Below, in pieces: positions 8,891 to 18,507 of a DNA stretch of 64,000 bases. Source of the DNA: Shouchella tritolerans (GTDB taxonomy: Bacteria > Bacillota > Bacilli > Bacillales > Bacillaceae_D); contig NZ_JAODPB010000005.1 in the NCBI RefSeq assembly GCF_025770735.1, positions 124,001-188,000 of the forward strand, read 5' to 3'. A model generated the notes under the pieces. The model saw nothing but the letters and a program-made list of their open reading frames with translations. It was not told where the DNA came from and searched no databases. Positions within the stretch are counted from its first letter, which is position 1. Every line of letters begins with the position of its first letter. The translations under genes were made by a program, and so were the position numbers.

Positions 8891-8923
8891 CCTTCCAATT
8901 GATTCCTTGATCGAATCTATCTA

Positions 8924-9574
8924 TCAGTTTAAATCAACATATTGCCCATTTGCTTCATAAAGGATCCATTCGGACAAGTTTGTAGCGTAATCAGCAATGC
9001 GTTCAATATAGCGGGCAATAAAAGCCAACTGGGTAATCGCTTCTACGTCTTGATCTGTCGTCTCTTGCCTAAACAGCTTTTTAATGAGCTTACCAAAGCG
9101 TTCGTCGATTTCATCGTCGGCTTTTGCCAATTGTTGAGCCGTAAGCACATTTTTTGTTGCATAAGCATGCAGTGCTTTTTCGATCATCCCTTTGGCATCT
9201 AAAGCAAGCTCTATCAGTTCTTGCTTCAGCTCTTCGTTAGGGAAATCATCAATTCGTCTCGAAACTTTAGCAATGTCAACGGCAAAGTCAGCTACACGTT
9301 CAAGATCGCCAGCCATTTTCATGACAACGATCAACCGCCGCAAATCGGTTGCAACCGGCTGCTGCCTAGCAATAATGTCAAACACTTTTTCGTTGATGTC
9401 AAGTTCGCTCTTATTAATGTCTGCATCATTGTCAATAATTTGCTGGACAGCGGCTCGGTTCTTTGTTGACAAGCCAGCAATAGCAGCATCCAGCTGTTTT
9501 AAAACGGCGGTGCCTAGCACTTGAATTCGTTCTGCCACTTCATCAAGCTGTTCTTGAAACATGCTTCTTAACAT
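8924..9574 (-). CDS. phoU: PhoU phosphate transport regulator
   Basis: This 216-residue all-helical protein has the two tandem three-helix PhoU repeats. The metal-binding style acidic clusters DLERVADFAVDIAK and ARYIERIADYATNL are each conserved. PhoU is a cytoplasmic modulator of the Pst transporter and of phosphate signalling. It is the last gene of the pst operon, 14 bp after the second pstB, and a terminator follows. Many B. subtilis strains lack a phoU in the pst operon, so its presence is a useful difference. Confidence 0.96.
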   Translation of the reverse strand: MLRSMFQEQLDEVAERIQVLGTAVLKQLDAAIAGLSTKNRAAVQQIIDNDADINKSELDINEKVFDIIARQQPVATDLRRLIVVMKMAGDLERVADFAVDIAKVSRRIDDFPNEELKQELIELALDAKGMIEKALHAYATKNVLTAQQLAKADDEIDERFGKLIKKLFRQETTDQDVEAITQLAFIARYIERIADYATNLSEWILYEANGQYVDLN

Positions 9575-9588
9575 AGGATGACCTCCTG

Positions 9589-10371
9589 TTAGCCAAATTG
9601 GCCAGATACGTAGTCTTCTGTACGTTTATGCTCAGGGTTGGAAAAAATTCGCTGTGTCGGACCAATTTCAACCAGTTCGCCCATGTAAAAGAATGCTGTC
9701 TCGTCTGAAATTCGTGCAGCCTGCTGCATGTTGTGTGTAACGATGACGATCGTATAAGAATCACGCAAAGACGTAATCAGTTCTTCTACCTTCGTCGTGG
9801 AAATCGGGTCAAGGGCGCTTGTCGGCTCATCCATTAGCAACACTTCAGGCTTTGTCGCTAGCGCCCGGGCAATGCAAAGCCGTTGCTGCTGACCGCCTGA
9901 TAACGACAGTGCGTTTTTATTCAGTCGGTCTTTGACTTCCTCCCATAAAAACGCGCCTTTCAAGCTTGATTCGACAATTTCATCAAGTTCTTTTTTCTTG
10001 CGAATTCCGTGAATGCGTGGCCCATACGCAACATTTTCATAAATCGACTTTGGAAATGGATTCGGCTTTTGGAAGACCATGCCGACCGCTTTTCTTAGCT
10101 CAGCCAAATCCATCGAAGTTGTCAACAAGTTTTCGCCACGAAAATTCAATTCACCAGCCATGCGGATATCTGGGTTTAAACGCGACATTAAGTTCAATGT
10201 TTTGATAAACGTTGATTTGCCGCAACCAGAAGGGCCGATGATCGCTGTCACATGCTTTTCCTTTAATTGAAGCGAAATGTTTTTTAATGCCTGGTTGTTG
10301 CCATACCAAAGATTAAAATCAAGAACATCATACACGTTTTTTGTTTCCGTTTGTTTGGCTAACGCTTGCAT
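9589..10371 (-). CDS. pstB: Phosphate ABC transporter ATP-binding protein PstB (second copy)
   Basis: This 260-residue ABC ATPase energises high-affinity phosphate uptake through PstCA. It has Walker [10 protein letters not shown], signature [16 protein letters not shown], Walker [14 protein letters not shown] and the switch His in VTHNM, plus the PstB-typical [23 protein letters not shown]. It lies 12 bp downstream of another pstB. Two tandem pstB genes are also found in B. subtilis (pstBA, pstBB), and the two copies here are clearly diverged paralogues. Confidence 0.97.
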   Translation of the reverse strand: MQALAKQTETKNVYDVLDFNLWYGNNQALKNISLQLKEKHVTAIIGPSGCGKSTFIKTLNLMSRLNPDIRMAGELNFRGENLLTTSMDLAELRKAVGMVFQKPNPFPKSIYENVAYGPRIHGIRKKKELDEIVESSLKGAFLWEEVKDRLNKNALSLSGGQQQRLCIARALATKPEVLLMDEPTSALDPISTTKVEELITSLRDSYTIVIVTHNMQQAARISDETAFFYMGELVEIGPTQRIFSNPEHKRTEDYVSGQFG

Positions 10372-10383
10372 ATGCTTTCCCCC

Positions 10384-11196
10384 TTACCCAAATCGTCCTG
10401 AAATGTAATCTTCAGTCTGTTTCTTTTCAGGATTTCGAAACAGGACGTCTGTCTTATTGACTTCGATCAGCTCGCCGTTGTAGAAAAACGCGGTCCGGTC
10501 AGATACGCGCGATGCTTGTTGCATATTGTGTGTAACAACAACAACGGTATAATTCTTTTTCAATTCGACCATAAGTTCTTCCACTTTAGCTGTTGCAATC
10601 GGGTCAAGGGCAGAAGCCGGTTCATCAAGAAGAATCACTTCTGGCTTTAAAGCAAGCGTACGGGCGATGCAGAGTCGCTGCTGTTGGCCACCGGATAATG
10701 ACAGCGCCGATTCATGGAGCCTGTCCTTGACCTCATCCCATAAAGCGGCACGCTTTAAAGAATCCTCAACAATGTCAGCCCAATCTTTTTTCTTGACGTT
10801 ATGGAAGCGCAAGCCGTGAACAAGGTTCTCGTAAATCGACTTTGGAAATGGGTTCGCTTTTTGGAAAACCATACCGATTTCTTTGCGCAAAGCAACCACA
10901 TTTACATCATCACTTAGCAAATTAAGTCCTTCATAGGCAAGCGTGCCCGTAACCCGTGCGCTCGGGATTAAATCGTTCATACGGTTAATGCTGCGCAAAA
11001 ATGTCGATTTCCCACAACCAGACGGGCCGATTAACGCCAAAATTTCGTTTTTGTTCATATCAAGTGACAACTGTTTTACTGCATGGTTTTCTCCATAGTA
11101 AATATTGATGTCCTTTGCTTGTAAAATCGCCTCAGCTTGATTGGATTGTTGTCCAAGTGCAGCAGTATCTTTTTTTGGAACGGTCAGAGCAGTCAT
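10384..11196 (-). CDS. pstB: Phosphate ABC transporter ATP-binding protein PstB (first copy)
   Basis: This 270-residue ABC ATPase has a roughly 20-residue N-terminal extension before the core. Walker [10 protein letters not shown], signature [16 protein letters not shown], Walker [14 protein letters not shown] and the His switch are intact, with [21 protein letters not shown] in place of the form seen in the other copy. It probably forms homo- or heterodimers with the second PstB on the cytoplasmic face of PstCA. It lies 15 bp after pstA in the same operon. Confidence 0.97.
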   Translation of the reverse strand: MTALTVPKKDTAALGQQSNQAEAILQAKDINIYYGENHAVKQLSLDMNKNEILALIGPSGCGKSTFLRSINRMNDLIPSARVTGTLAYEGLNLLSDDVNVVALRKEIGMVFQKANPFPKSIYENLVHGLRFHNVKKKDWADIVEDSLKRAALWDEVKDRLHESALSLSGGQQQRLCIARTLALKPEVILLDEPASALDPIATAKVEELMVELKKNYTVVVVTHNMQQASRVSDRTAFFYNGELIEVNKTDVLFRNPEKKQTEDYISGRFG

Positions 11197-11211
11197 GTTG
11201 GCTTCCCCCTT

Positions 11212-12099
11212 TTATTTCGATGCCGTAAGTTTCCGGTGCACGTAGCGTCCCAGCAAACGGGCCAACAAATTGAATAACAACACAGCAAAAATCAGCACAA
11301 GCGCAGCCCCGTCTGCTACTTCCCGCGCGTCTGGAATTAAACCTTGCGTATTGATTTTCCAAATGTGAACAGCGAGTGTTTCAGCGGGCCGGAATACGTT
11401 TAATGGCGATGTTTCCGAGAAAGGATTCAAATTCATCCAATCAAGCCGTGGCGTTGTTACACCTGATGTAAACAACAACGCTGCTGCTTCGCCAAACACA
11501 CGCCCAGCCGACAAAATCACGCCAGTCAAAATTCCAGGAAACGCCGCTGGCAAAATAACGGTCCGAATCGTATCCCACTGGGTAATGCCTAGGGCAAGGC
11601 TTGCTTCTTTTTGCTCTCTCGGCACGCTCGTAATCGCGTCCTCGACAACACGGACCATTACTGGCAAGTTAAACACCGTCAGCGCAAGGGCACCGCCTAA
11701 AATCGAGTAACTCCAGCCAGTTAGCTGTACGAATACAAGCAAACCAAACAAACCGACGACAATAGATGGCAAAGAAGCGAGAACTTCAATACAAGTACGA
11801 ATAAAATCAGTTACACGACCTGGCTTTGCATATTCAGCCATATAGATGCCTCCACCAAGGCCAAGAGGTACAGTAAACAACATCGTTAAAAATAAGATGT
11901 AAAATGAATTAAACAATTGTGGCCCAATCCCGCCGCCTGCTCTATAGGAGCTTGGCGGGTTTGTAAGAAAGGCCCAATCAATTTGGGCAAGTCCCCTTAC
12001 AAAAATATAGCCAATTAAGCCAGCTAAAACAGCAACAATAACTGCAGCAATCACCGTAAACATAGACGTTGCGCATGTATCCGCCCATTTTTTGTTCAT
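11212..12099 (-). CDS. pstA: Phosphate ABC transporter permease PstA
   Basis: This 295-residue membrane protein has about six transmembrane segments and the binding-protein-dependent permease (EAA) loop, seen as EASLALGITQWDTIRTVILP. With PstC it forms the phosphate channel. Its start overlaps the pstC stop by 4 bp, which implies translational coupling and assembly in equal amounts. Confidence 0.96.
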   Translation of the reverse strand: MNKKWADTCATSMFTVIAAVIVAVLAGLIGYIFVRGLAQIDWAFLTNPPSSYRAGGGIGPQLFNSFYILFLTMLFTVPLGLGGGIYMAEYAKPGRVTDFIRTCIEVLASLPSIVVGLFGLLVFVQLTGWSYSILGGALALTVFNLPVMVRVVEDAITSVPREQKEASLALGITQWDTIRTVILPAAFPGILTGVILSAGRVFGEAAALLFTSGVTTPRLDWMNLNPFSETSPLNVFRPAETLAVHIWKINTQGLIPDAREVADGAALVLIFAVLLFNLLARLLGRYVHRKLTASK

Positions 12100-13031
12100 G
12101 AAAATTTCCTCCTAGATGACAAGAACCGCACAAGAATAATAAACAGATAGGACATAACGAGCAAAATCAAACCAAGTGACCAAAGGACATTGTTGTCAAT
12201 GCTCCCTGGCACAGTATGCCCCATATTTAACGTAATGATGGTCGTCAACGTCGCTGTGGAATCAATTAACGACTCGGCAATTGTCCGCGAGTTGCCAATG
12301 ACCATCTGTACGGCCAATGCTTCGCCAAATGCACGTGCCATTCCGAGGACGACTGCTGTAAGCAGCATCGGCCCGGCGGCTGGAATGAGTACCCGGTAGA
12401 TCGTCTGCCAGCGGGTCGCACCAAGCGCCAACGACGATTCGCGCAAACCGCCAGGAATCGAACGCAGTGCATCGGTTGATATACTTGTCACAGTTGGAAG
12501 GATCATGATCGATAATACGATCATTGCTGATAGAAGGCCAAACCCTTGGCCACCGACATGGTCGCGTATAAATGGAACAATGACGGATAGACCGATAAAA
12601 CCATATACAACAGACGGGATGCCAACGAGCAATTCTACAGCAGGCTGCAAAATTTTTCTGCCCCAGCTTGGCGCAATTTCCGTCATATAGATCGCTGCGC
12701 CAATTCCGAGCGGAGCAGCGATCAATGCAGATAAGATCGTTACAGCAAATGAACCAAAAATAAAGGGTAGTGCGCCATAAGACGGCCCACCGGCGTCCGC
12801 TCCCCTAGTCGGGTTCCAATCTAAGCTAGTCAAAAACTCGATTGGACTGACGCCATCGATTACAAATGCTTGCAGTCCGCGAATAACTAGGAACAGCGTA
12901 ATCGCAATGGTTGTTAAAATGATTAGTGCAGCGCAGGCGTAAACGATGATTTTTCCTTTGCGCTCAGCCTTTGCTGCTTGTTTATTGTTTGCTTTTAACA
13001 AACGGTCCGCTACCGATTGAGAAGACGGCAT
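12096..13031 (-). CDS. pstC: Phosphate ABC transporter permease PstC
   Basis: This 311-residue permease has a basic cytoplasmic N-terminus (KANNKQAAKAERKGK), about six membrane segments and the EAA loop ESSLALGATRWQTIYRVLIP. It pairs with PstA. It begins 90 bp after pstS, the widest gap in the operon. In B. subtilis the corresponding gap is where message level steps down; no strong hairpin is visible here. Confidence 0.96.
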   Translation of the reverse strand: MPSSQSVADRLLKANNKQAAKAERKGKIIVYACAALIILTTIAITLFLVIRGLQAFVIDGVSPIEFLTSLDWNPTRGADAGGPSYGALPFIFGSFAVTILSALIAAPLGIGAAIYMTEIAPSWGRKILQPAVELLVGIPSVVYGFIGLSVIVPFIRDHVGGQGFGLLSAMIVLSIMILPTVTSISTDALRSIPGGLRESSLALGATRWQTIYRVLIPAAGPMLLTAVVLGMARAFGEALAVQMVIGNSRTIAESLIDSTATLTTIITLNMGHTVPGSIDNNVLWSLGLILLVMSYLFIILVRFLSSRRKFS

Positions 13032-13120
13032 GACAGTTTCCCCCTCATGATTTGCCCTGTTTTTGCCCTACGTGAGAATGGCCTCTACCTTACGGCAGCG
13101 ACCTTCTTCACTTTTCTTTA

Positions 13121-14041
13121 TTATTTTGGTGTATCGTTTCCTTCAGCATCTCGTTCAACTTGCATGTCCGCTTCAGGAATGTAGCCCATTTCCGGAATCA
13201 ACGTGCCTTGTACAAAATCAGCTTGCAAGTACTCAATGAACTGAGCCGTTAAGCCTTCAGGCTCGCCTTTTGTGTAAGAATGCATATATGCCCAAATTGG
13301 GTATTCGCCTGAAATGACATTTTCATCTGTTTGTTCAACGCCATCTACTGAAAGGGGCAAAACAGATCCTTGTTCGTCATAATAAGAGAAAGCGAGATAA
13401 CCGATTGCCCCAGGTGTTTCACTAATGATTTGCATTACGGCATTGGAAGAGTCTTCCGTAATGTCCCCTGGAACAGGTTCGTTGCCTTCAAGGCCATATT
13501 TCACAAATGTATCTCTTGTCCCAGAAGAATCTGGGCGGTTAACAATCACGATTTCTTGGTCAGCGCCACCAAGTTCGCTCCAATTGGTTACTTCCCCTGT
13601 AAATACAGCAATTAAATCTTCAGTCGAAATATCTTCAACGCCAACTTCAGGATGTGCTGCCGGCCCCATGCCTACAACAGCAATACGATGGTCGACAAGT
13701 TCTTCAGCGGGAATATCTTCTTTTTCTTCAGCAAACACATCGGAGTTGCCAATTTGGACTTGTCCGCTTGCAACAGATGACAGCCCTTGGCCAGATCCAC
13801 CTGCTTGCACAGAAATGCTTGCATCCACATTTTCATTCATAAACTCTTCACTTGCAGCTGCAATTAGCGGCTCCATTGCACTTGAGCCTGACACTAAGAT
13901 GCTGCCTGACGCTTCGTTTTCTTCAGTATTATTGCCTTCTGCCGAATCTGTCTCTGCTGGCTCATTTGTGTTTCCGCCTCCGCAAGCGGTGGCGACAAAC
14001 AAAAACGACGCAAATACTGCTCCTAATTGGACTTTTTTCAT
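13121..14041 (-). CDS. pstS: Phosphate-binding lipoprotein PstS
   Basis: This 306-residue extracytoplasmic protein has a lipoprotein signal with lipobox ATAC followed by GGG (Cys at about 20). An acidic Asn/Glu-rich linker of about 25 residues comes next. The periplasmic-binding fold carries the phosphate-contacting segments SGSSAMEPL and RPDSSGTRDTF. Anchored outside the membrane, it captures phosphate for PstCAB. The very acidic composition (many Glu/Asp) fits the surface proteins of alkaliphiles, though that is an inference. It is the first gene of the operon and lies behind a PhoP box. Confidence 0.97.
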   Translation of the reverse strand: MKKVQLGAVFASFLFVATACGGGNTNEPAETDSAEGNNTEENEASGSILVSGSSAMEPLIAAASEEFMNENVDASISVQAGGSGQGLSSVASGQVQIGNSDVFAEEKEDIPAEELVDHRIAVVGMGPAAHPEVGVEDISTEDLIAVFTGEVTNWSELGGADQEIVIVNRPDSSGTRDTFVKYGLEGNEPVPGDITEDSSNAVMQIISETPGAIGYLAFSYYDEQGSVLPLSVDGVEQTDENVISGEYPIWAYMHSYTKGEPEGLTAQFIEYLQADFVQGTLIPEMGYIPEADMQVERDAEGNDTPK

Positions 14042-14120
14042 TAACGTTTCTCCCCCTATATAGGTTTACGTCTTACAAGGGTAAGTATAAGGATCGAGTA
14101 TTAAGCTTATTTATGCCTAA

Positions 14121-14158
14121 TGTTAAGGTTTTGTAAAGGGGAAATGACAGCTGGTTAA
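14121..14158 (-). promoter_or_regulatory. PhoP box and promoter of the pst operon
   Basis: Reading the minus strand there are four TT(A/T/C)ACA-like hexamers: TTAACC, TCATTT, TTTACA and TTAACA, spaced 11, 10 and 11 bp start to start. This is the arrangement bound by PhoP~P dimers in Bacillus Pho promoters. A TAATAC candidate -10 lies about 20 bases further downstream. Phosphate starvation should therefore switch on pstS-phoU. Confidence 0.8.
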
Positions 14159-14227
14159 CAGTTCGGTATCTCGCTTTTAATGCCATTGCTAAGCAATTGT
14201 CAAAACACCGCTATATCTGAAGGCATT

Positions 14228-14256
14228 AAAAAAAAGCAACGGACATTCCGTTGCTT
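14228..14256 (-). terminator. Intrinsic terminator downstream of the DinB-family gene
   Basis: A perfect 10-bp stem AAGCAACGGA / TCCGTTGCTT with a 3-nt loop is followed by eight T on the minus strand. It lies about 80 bp past the stop of the DinB-family gene and directly after a copy of the window's terminator-linked repeat. Confidence 0.8.
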
Positions 14257-14280
14257 CAGACTGTAGACAAACCTCGCGTA
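14257..14280 (-). repeat. Terminator-linked repeat, copy 1 (short/degenerate)
   Basis: CAGACTGTAGACAAAC followed by CTCGC on the plus strand matches the cores at 28308 and 62825. The further sequence to about 14300 resembles copy 2 weakly (TACTTC, then a run resembling TGTTTT). On the minus strand the core sits immediately before the terminator hairpin, as in the other copies. Confidence 0.6.
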
Positions 14281-14337
14281 CTTCTGTTTTTGCTGATCCG
14301 TTCGCCTTTCAACATCAGTTTACTGCCTTTATTTCTG

Positions 14338-14814
14338 CTACCCTAGCTGCTGTTCTTTCGTTGGGCCATAAACGCCAGGAACAGTCAAGCCAGCTTGGCG
14401 AAGCAAAACAGTCATTTGCCCGCGGTGATGGATTTGATGGTTCACCAGTTTCCGTAATACCACACCCCGAGCTACTTTAGCACCAAGAAAATCAACTTGC
14501 TCTCCTAGCGCTTCGTCGCTTAACGTGCTTGCTTGTTTCGCTAATTCAGCGGTGACTGCTTCATAGGTTTCCACTATTTCCTTGATAGATTGAGGCTCAT
14601 TTGCCAAATTAGCGCTTGTGTGGAGCTCCAAGCCAACCCCTCCTGCAAAAAACGCCGGTGTTGTCGTCAAATGCCAACTAAGCCACGAAAGTGTGTTGTG
14701 TCCTTCTGCAATCGCTTGGTTTTTCTTTTCATCGGTCACAGCGCTAATCACGGATTTCGTCAATTTTGCTTCTTCCTGCCACTCTTGCAAAAAATCTTCA
14801 ACTGTACGGTACAT
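14338..14814 (-). CDS. DinB/YfiT-family metal-binding protein
   Basis: This 158-residue four-helix-bundle protein belongs to the DinB superfamily. The expected metal-ligand histidines are in LSWLSWHLT (about residue 48) and NHQIHHRGQM (about 126-131). Members include thiol-S-transferases (bacillithiol, mycothiol) and uncharacterised damage-inducible proteins, so the substrate cannot be named. AAAGGATGATTC precedes the ATG. It is a single-gene unit between the pst operon promoter region and the amidase. Confidence 0.85.
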   Translation of the reverse strand: MYRTVEDFLQEWQEEAKLTKSVISAVTDEKKNQAIAEGHNTLSWLSWHLTTTPAFFAGGVGLELHTSANLANEPQSIKEIVETYEAVTAELAKQASTLSDEALGEQVDFLGAKVARGVVLRKLVNHQIHHRGQMTVLLRQAGLTVPGVYGPTKEQQLG

Positions 14815-14934
14815 CGAATCATCCTTTCATTTAGCCTATAAGAGAAGTATACAACATTTCCACTTCCGTGCTAAAGCTTGTCCACTGTTTTTCATCCACT
14901 CGTTCTCAAACGGCGCCGTCAGACCGCAAGCCTT

Positions 14935-16410
14935 TTATTGCGGCTGCGTTACTTGCCAAAGTTCACTTTGTTCAAACGCATAAGCAAGTTGGAGAAGACG
15001 GTGCTCCTCTCCCTTTCTTGCCATCGCTTGCACGCCGATGGCAAGCCCTGCTTCATTTTTGTACAACGGCATTGAAATCGCCGGTTGCCCTGTTAAATTG
15101 GCTAGTTGTGTAAAAGGCGTATACGTCAAGCTTGGCAAAAACATTTCATAGACTAGGTCAAGTTGTTCCTTAGGCGGCAACTCCTGGACAAGCGCTTTTA
15201 AAGAACGTTCTTGTGTAAGCGTTGGCGTTAATTCGCCAATGCGTGGCGCTACGCTCGCCGTTGCAGGCGTCAAATAAAGGTCATATGTCTCATGGAACAT
15301 ATGGGTGGCTGCAGCAGCATCGTCCCACGCAACAAGGCTTGCCGCATATTCTGCTGCGCGAACGTTGTCTCCGTACTCTGCCAATACCCATGATTCCATT
15401 TCAAAGTCATCCTCGTTTAGAGAGCGACCAAGCGTCTGGCCTAGTTGTTGACGCAAACGAGACATTTCCCCTGCATTCATCAAATAATAATGCCTCATTA
15501 GCTCAACGCCATCAATTTGCGGCGCCGCCTCCTCAACACGATGACCTGCCTCTTCCAGCCAACGGACTGCCTGTTGCAATGCTGTAATTGCTTCTGGTGA
15601 AACGGAAGTCCCAACAGGAGACTGGGCGGAAAAGGCAACCCGCAAACGCGGCAATCGCTCTTGAAACGTGTTTTCATAACGATTGGCAAACAACGGTGTT
15701 TGAAAAGCAGCTTCCCATTGGACTATTTGCAGCACATCCAACGCTCGGGCACTATCGCGGACAGAGCGGCTCAGCACAAAATCGATCGCCGCTCCTTGCC
15801 ATTGTCTGCCAACACCTGGCCCGACTGGTGTACGGCCACGAGTCGGCTTTAAACCGACAAGCCCGGTGAACGAAGCAGGGATGCGAATCGAACCTCCTCC
15901 ATCGCTCGCGCCTGCAAAAGGAACAATGCCGCTAGCGACAGCAGCTGCAGCCCCACCGCTAGACCCACCTGGCGAATAGTCTAAATCGAGGGGGTTCCGT
16001 GCTGGGCCATGGAGTTTAGGTTCTGTAATATTTTTCAAGCCAAACTCAGGGGCATTGGTATGGCCTGCCATAAGCAACCCCGCTTGCTGCAATGTCCTCG
16101 TATAGTGGCTTGTGACTTTAGCCCGCTCCTGTTTAAATAAAGCTGAGCCAGAAGTAAGCCGTGCACCTTTTAAAGCGTGGGAGCTATCTTTAAGCAAAAA
16201 CGGCACGCCTGAAAATACACCGTTTTTAGCTGCTTCCTTCGCTTCTTGGTACACTTCCTTTTCCCGCTTGGAGACAATCGCGTTCAGCTTTTCCCATTCG
16301 TGGCTAACTTGAAAATGGGCATCGAGCACTTCTTCTGGTGAAACGGTTCCTGCTTGAATAAGCTCAGCCAACGCTACACCATCGAGACGTTTGTAATCAG
16401 ATGAATCCAT
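14935..16410 (-). CDS. Amidase (amidase signature family)
   Basis: This 491-residue enzyme hydrolyses carboxamides with a Ser-cisSer-Lys triad. The Lys lies in [13 protein letters not shown] (about 74), the cis-Ser in [16 protein letters not shown], and the nucleophile in [14 protein letters not shown]. The Gly/Ser-rich signature is complete. There is no gatB or gatC neighbour, so it is not part of the tRNA amidotransferase. It is a stand-alone amidase such as those placed with 6-aminohexanoate-cyclic-dimer hydrolases. Substrate is unknown. AAGGGGGGAG lies before the ATG. It is 59 bp downstream of a hydrolase of the glutamine amidotransferase fold, and the two may form a small nitrogen-scavenging unit. 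Confidence 0.9.
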   Translation of the reverse strand: MDSSDYKRLDGVALAELIQAGTVSPEEVLDAHFQVSHEWEKLNAIVSKREKEVYQEAKEAAKNGVFSGVPFLLKDSSHALKGARLTSGSALFKQERAKVTSHYTRTLQQAGLLMAGHTNAPEFGLKNITEPKLHGPARNPLDLDYSPGGSSGGAAAAVASGIVPFAGASDGGGSIRIPASFTGLVGLKPTRGRTPVGPGVGRQWQGAAIDFVLSRSVRDSARALDVLQIVQWEAAFQTPLFANRYENTFQERLPRLRVAFSAQSPVGTSVSPEAITALQQAVRWLEEAGHRVEEAAPQIDGVELMRHYYLMNAGEMSRLRQQLGQTLGRSLNEDDFEMESWVLAEYGDNVRAAEYAASLVAWDDAAAATHMFHETYDLYLTPATASVAPRIGELTPTLTQERSLKALVQELPPKEQLDLVYEMFLPSLTYTPFTQLANLTGQPAISMPLYKNEAGLAIGVQAMARKGEEHRLLQLAYAFEQSELWQVTQPQ

Positions 16411-16469
16411 GCTTCTCCCCCCTTAACTGCCTCATTATACTTGACAATCGCGAGCTGCGCCAATCTTTG

Positions 16470-17168
16470 TTATTTGCAGGAGGCTATGAAAGCATGAAAC
16501 AAACGGGTTGAAAATTCATCTTCTACTAACGTTTCCGGATGCCACTGGACGCCGACTTGAAAAGGGGAGCTAGTGCTGTTTTCAATCGCCTCAATGACAC
16601 CATCATTTGTCCAAGCTGAAGCTTTAAAACCAGCGGGAACTTGCCTCACCGCTTGGTGATGGTAACTGTTGACGTAAGCGGTATTTCCTTTTGCAAGCGT
16701 TTCTAATCGTGTGCCTTGCCCAATTGTAATCTGATGGCTTTTATACGAACGAGGTGCATGTTGGCGATGTTGAATGAGTGGCTTCGCAAATTGGCTCGGC
16801 AAGTCCTGGTACATATCGCCACCTCCAGCAATCGCCAGTATTTGTACACCCCGGCAAATGGCGAGTAGCGGCTTGTGTCGCGCCAGCAACGCTTTCGTCA
16901 ACGCCACTTCAAACTGGTCCCGTTCCGGTGTAATTTCCCCAAGCAACGGATGAGGATCTTCTCCAAATAGCGCTGGGTCGATGTCCCCTCCACCTGTTAG
17001 CAGCACGCCATCCACCATATCGGCATAATGCTCGGCTTTATCTGCTAGGTTCGGAAGTACAACTGGGAGGACATCCGAATCATTGACAGACCAAATATTT
17101 GCAAGCGTCGTGCTGAGCAACGTTTCTTCAGCAATAGACGATGTAATGCCGATGATTACCTGTTTCAC
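16470..17168 (-). CDS. Class-I glutamine amidotransferase-like hydrolase (peptidase C26, PuuD-like)
   Basis: The likely start is a GTG at 17168 with AGGAGG seven bases upstream, giving 232 residues that begin VKQVIIGITSS. The frame extends to an ATG at 17261 but has no ribosome site there. The nucleophile Cys is in LLAICRGVQ, the His-Glu pair is in VGVQWHPE, and LLTGGGDIDPALFGE is typical of gamma-glutamyl-gamma-aminobutyrate hydrolases. These cleave gamma-glutamyl amides released in putrescine or related amine catabolism. No puu genes adjoin, so the natural substrate is open. The gene is divergent from an amino-acid oxidase and upstream of the amidase. Confidence 0.88.
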   Translation of the reverse strand: MKQVIIGITSSIAEETLLSTTLANIWSVNDSDVLPVVLPNLADKAEHYADMVDGVLLTGGGDIDPALFGEDPHPLLGEITPERDQFEVALTKALLARHKPLLAICRGVQILAIAGGGDMYQDLPSQFAKPLIQHRQHAPRSYKSHQITIGQGTRLETLAKGNTAYVNSYHHQAVRQVPAGFKASAWTNDGVIEAIENSTSSPFQVGVQWHPETLVEDEFSTRLFHAFIASCK

Positions 17169-17332
17169 ACCGTTTCCTCCTGTCACAGATTGCTCCTTTA
17201 GTTTATGTGTGGACGGCAAAATCTTGAACCTTTCTTTAAAAATCCAACTAAAGATCTCCATTCAGTTGACACGGTTTGCCCCTTTCGTTACGCTCAAAAA
17301 GGACTATTGACGAACAGAAGGGATTCCTGTTT

Positions 17333-18454
17333 ATGAAAAACATTGTCGTAATTGGGGGAGGCATTTTAGGAAGCTCCACTGCCTACCATCTTGCTAAACA
17401 CGGTGCGTCTGTCACGCTTATTGATGACGATCATCATGGGAAGGCGACACAAGCGGCAGCGGGGATTGTTTGCCCCTGGCTTTCAAAACGCCGCAACCAA
17501 AAGTGGTACCGCCTCGTTAAACAAGGCGCCGCTTATTACCCGGATTTGATCAAGCAGTTGGCAGCACTTGGACAAAAACAAACAGGCTATAAGCAAACGG
17601 GCGCATTGTGGCTCCATAAAGATTCGCAAGAACTTACAGCCGCCTATGAGCGTGCCCACAAAAAACAAGGCGATGCACCAGAAATGGGCGAATTAACGGT
17701 TTTGTCCCCTTCCGAAACGCAGAAACTTTTCCCGCCCCTAAGCAACGATTTTGGTGCCGTTCATGTAAGCGGCGCAGCACGTGTCGACGGCTCTAGCTTA
17801 AATAATGCCCTGCAACAAGCCGCCCAAAATCTTGGCGCTACCCTTATTCCTGCAAAAGCAACGCTTGTTCGTGAATCGTCGCGTAAGCTCAGCGTTTATG
17901 CTGACGGAAAACAATTGCAAGGGGATGAAATTGTCGTTGCTTGCGGCGCTTGGGCAAAAGAATTGCTCGCTCCCGTTGGCATTGCCGTAGACGTGCGGGA
18001 ACAAAAAGCGCAAATTATCCATTTACATCTCGAAACAAACACAGATGAATGGCCAGTAGTCATGCCACCTGGAAATTCCTATTTGCTTGCTTTTGAGAAC
18101 GGCCGCATCGTTGCAGGAACAACCCATGAGGATTATCCTCGCTTTAATACAGCCGTGACTGCCGGCGGAATGCACACGATACTGGCCAACGCCCTTCGTG
18201 TTGCCCCAGGGTTACACAGAGCGGAATGGCTTGAAACGCGAGTCGGCTTCCGTCCTGTCGTCCCACATTTCCAACCGGTCTTCGGCTTGCTTCCTGGCGT
18301 AGAAGATGTGTGGTTTGCCAACGGCCTCGGCTCAAGTGGCTTAACGACTGGGCCTTATATCGGCATGCTTCTTGCACAGCAAATGCTCGGGAATAGGCTG
18401 CCTCTTGATCCAGAGGATTACAAAGTGGCTACCATCCTTCAAGAAGATCGATAA
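17333..18454 (+). CDS. FAD-dependent D-amino-acid oxidase/dehydrogenase family (DadA-like)
   Basis: This 373-residue flavoprotein opens with the dinucleotide-binding fingerprint VVIGGGILGSSTAYHLA and the acidic end IDDD. It then has GKATQAAAGIVCPW, typical of the DAO/DadA family. The C-terminus has the second FAD contact GLGSSGLTTGP. It probably oxidises an amino acid or imino acid to a keto acid and ammonia. The start at 17333 is chosen over 17276 because the Rossmann motif begins right after it and AGAAGGGA precedes it. A TTGACA at 17266-17271 upstream suggests a promoter, but the matching -10 is poor. It is one of the few plus-strand genes and is divergent from the C26 hydrolase. Confidence 0.88.
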   Translation: MKNIVVIGGGILGSSTAYHLAKHGASVTLIDDDHHGKATQAAAGIVCPWLSKRRNQKWYRLVKQGAAYYPDLIKQLAALGQKQTGYKQTGALWLHKDSQELTAAYERAHKKQGDAPEMGELTVLSPSETQKLFPPLSNDFGAVHVSGAARVDGSSLNNALQQAAQNLGATLIPAKATLVRESSRKLSVYADGKQLQGDEIVVACGAWAKELLAPVGIAVDVREQKAQIIHLHLETNTDEWPVVMPPGNSYLLAFENGRIVAGTTHEDYPRFNTAVTAGGMHTILANALRVAPGLHRAEWLETRVGFRPVVPHFQPVFGLLPGVEDVWFANGLGSSGLTTGPYIGMLLAQQMLGNRLPLDPEDYKVATILQEDR

Positions 18455-18507
18455 GGGCGTCGAATTCCATCTTTCTAATACGATTGATTAGACGGGAAAA
18501 ACCTCTT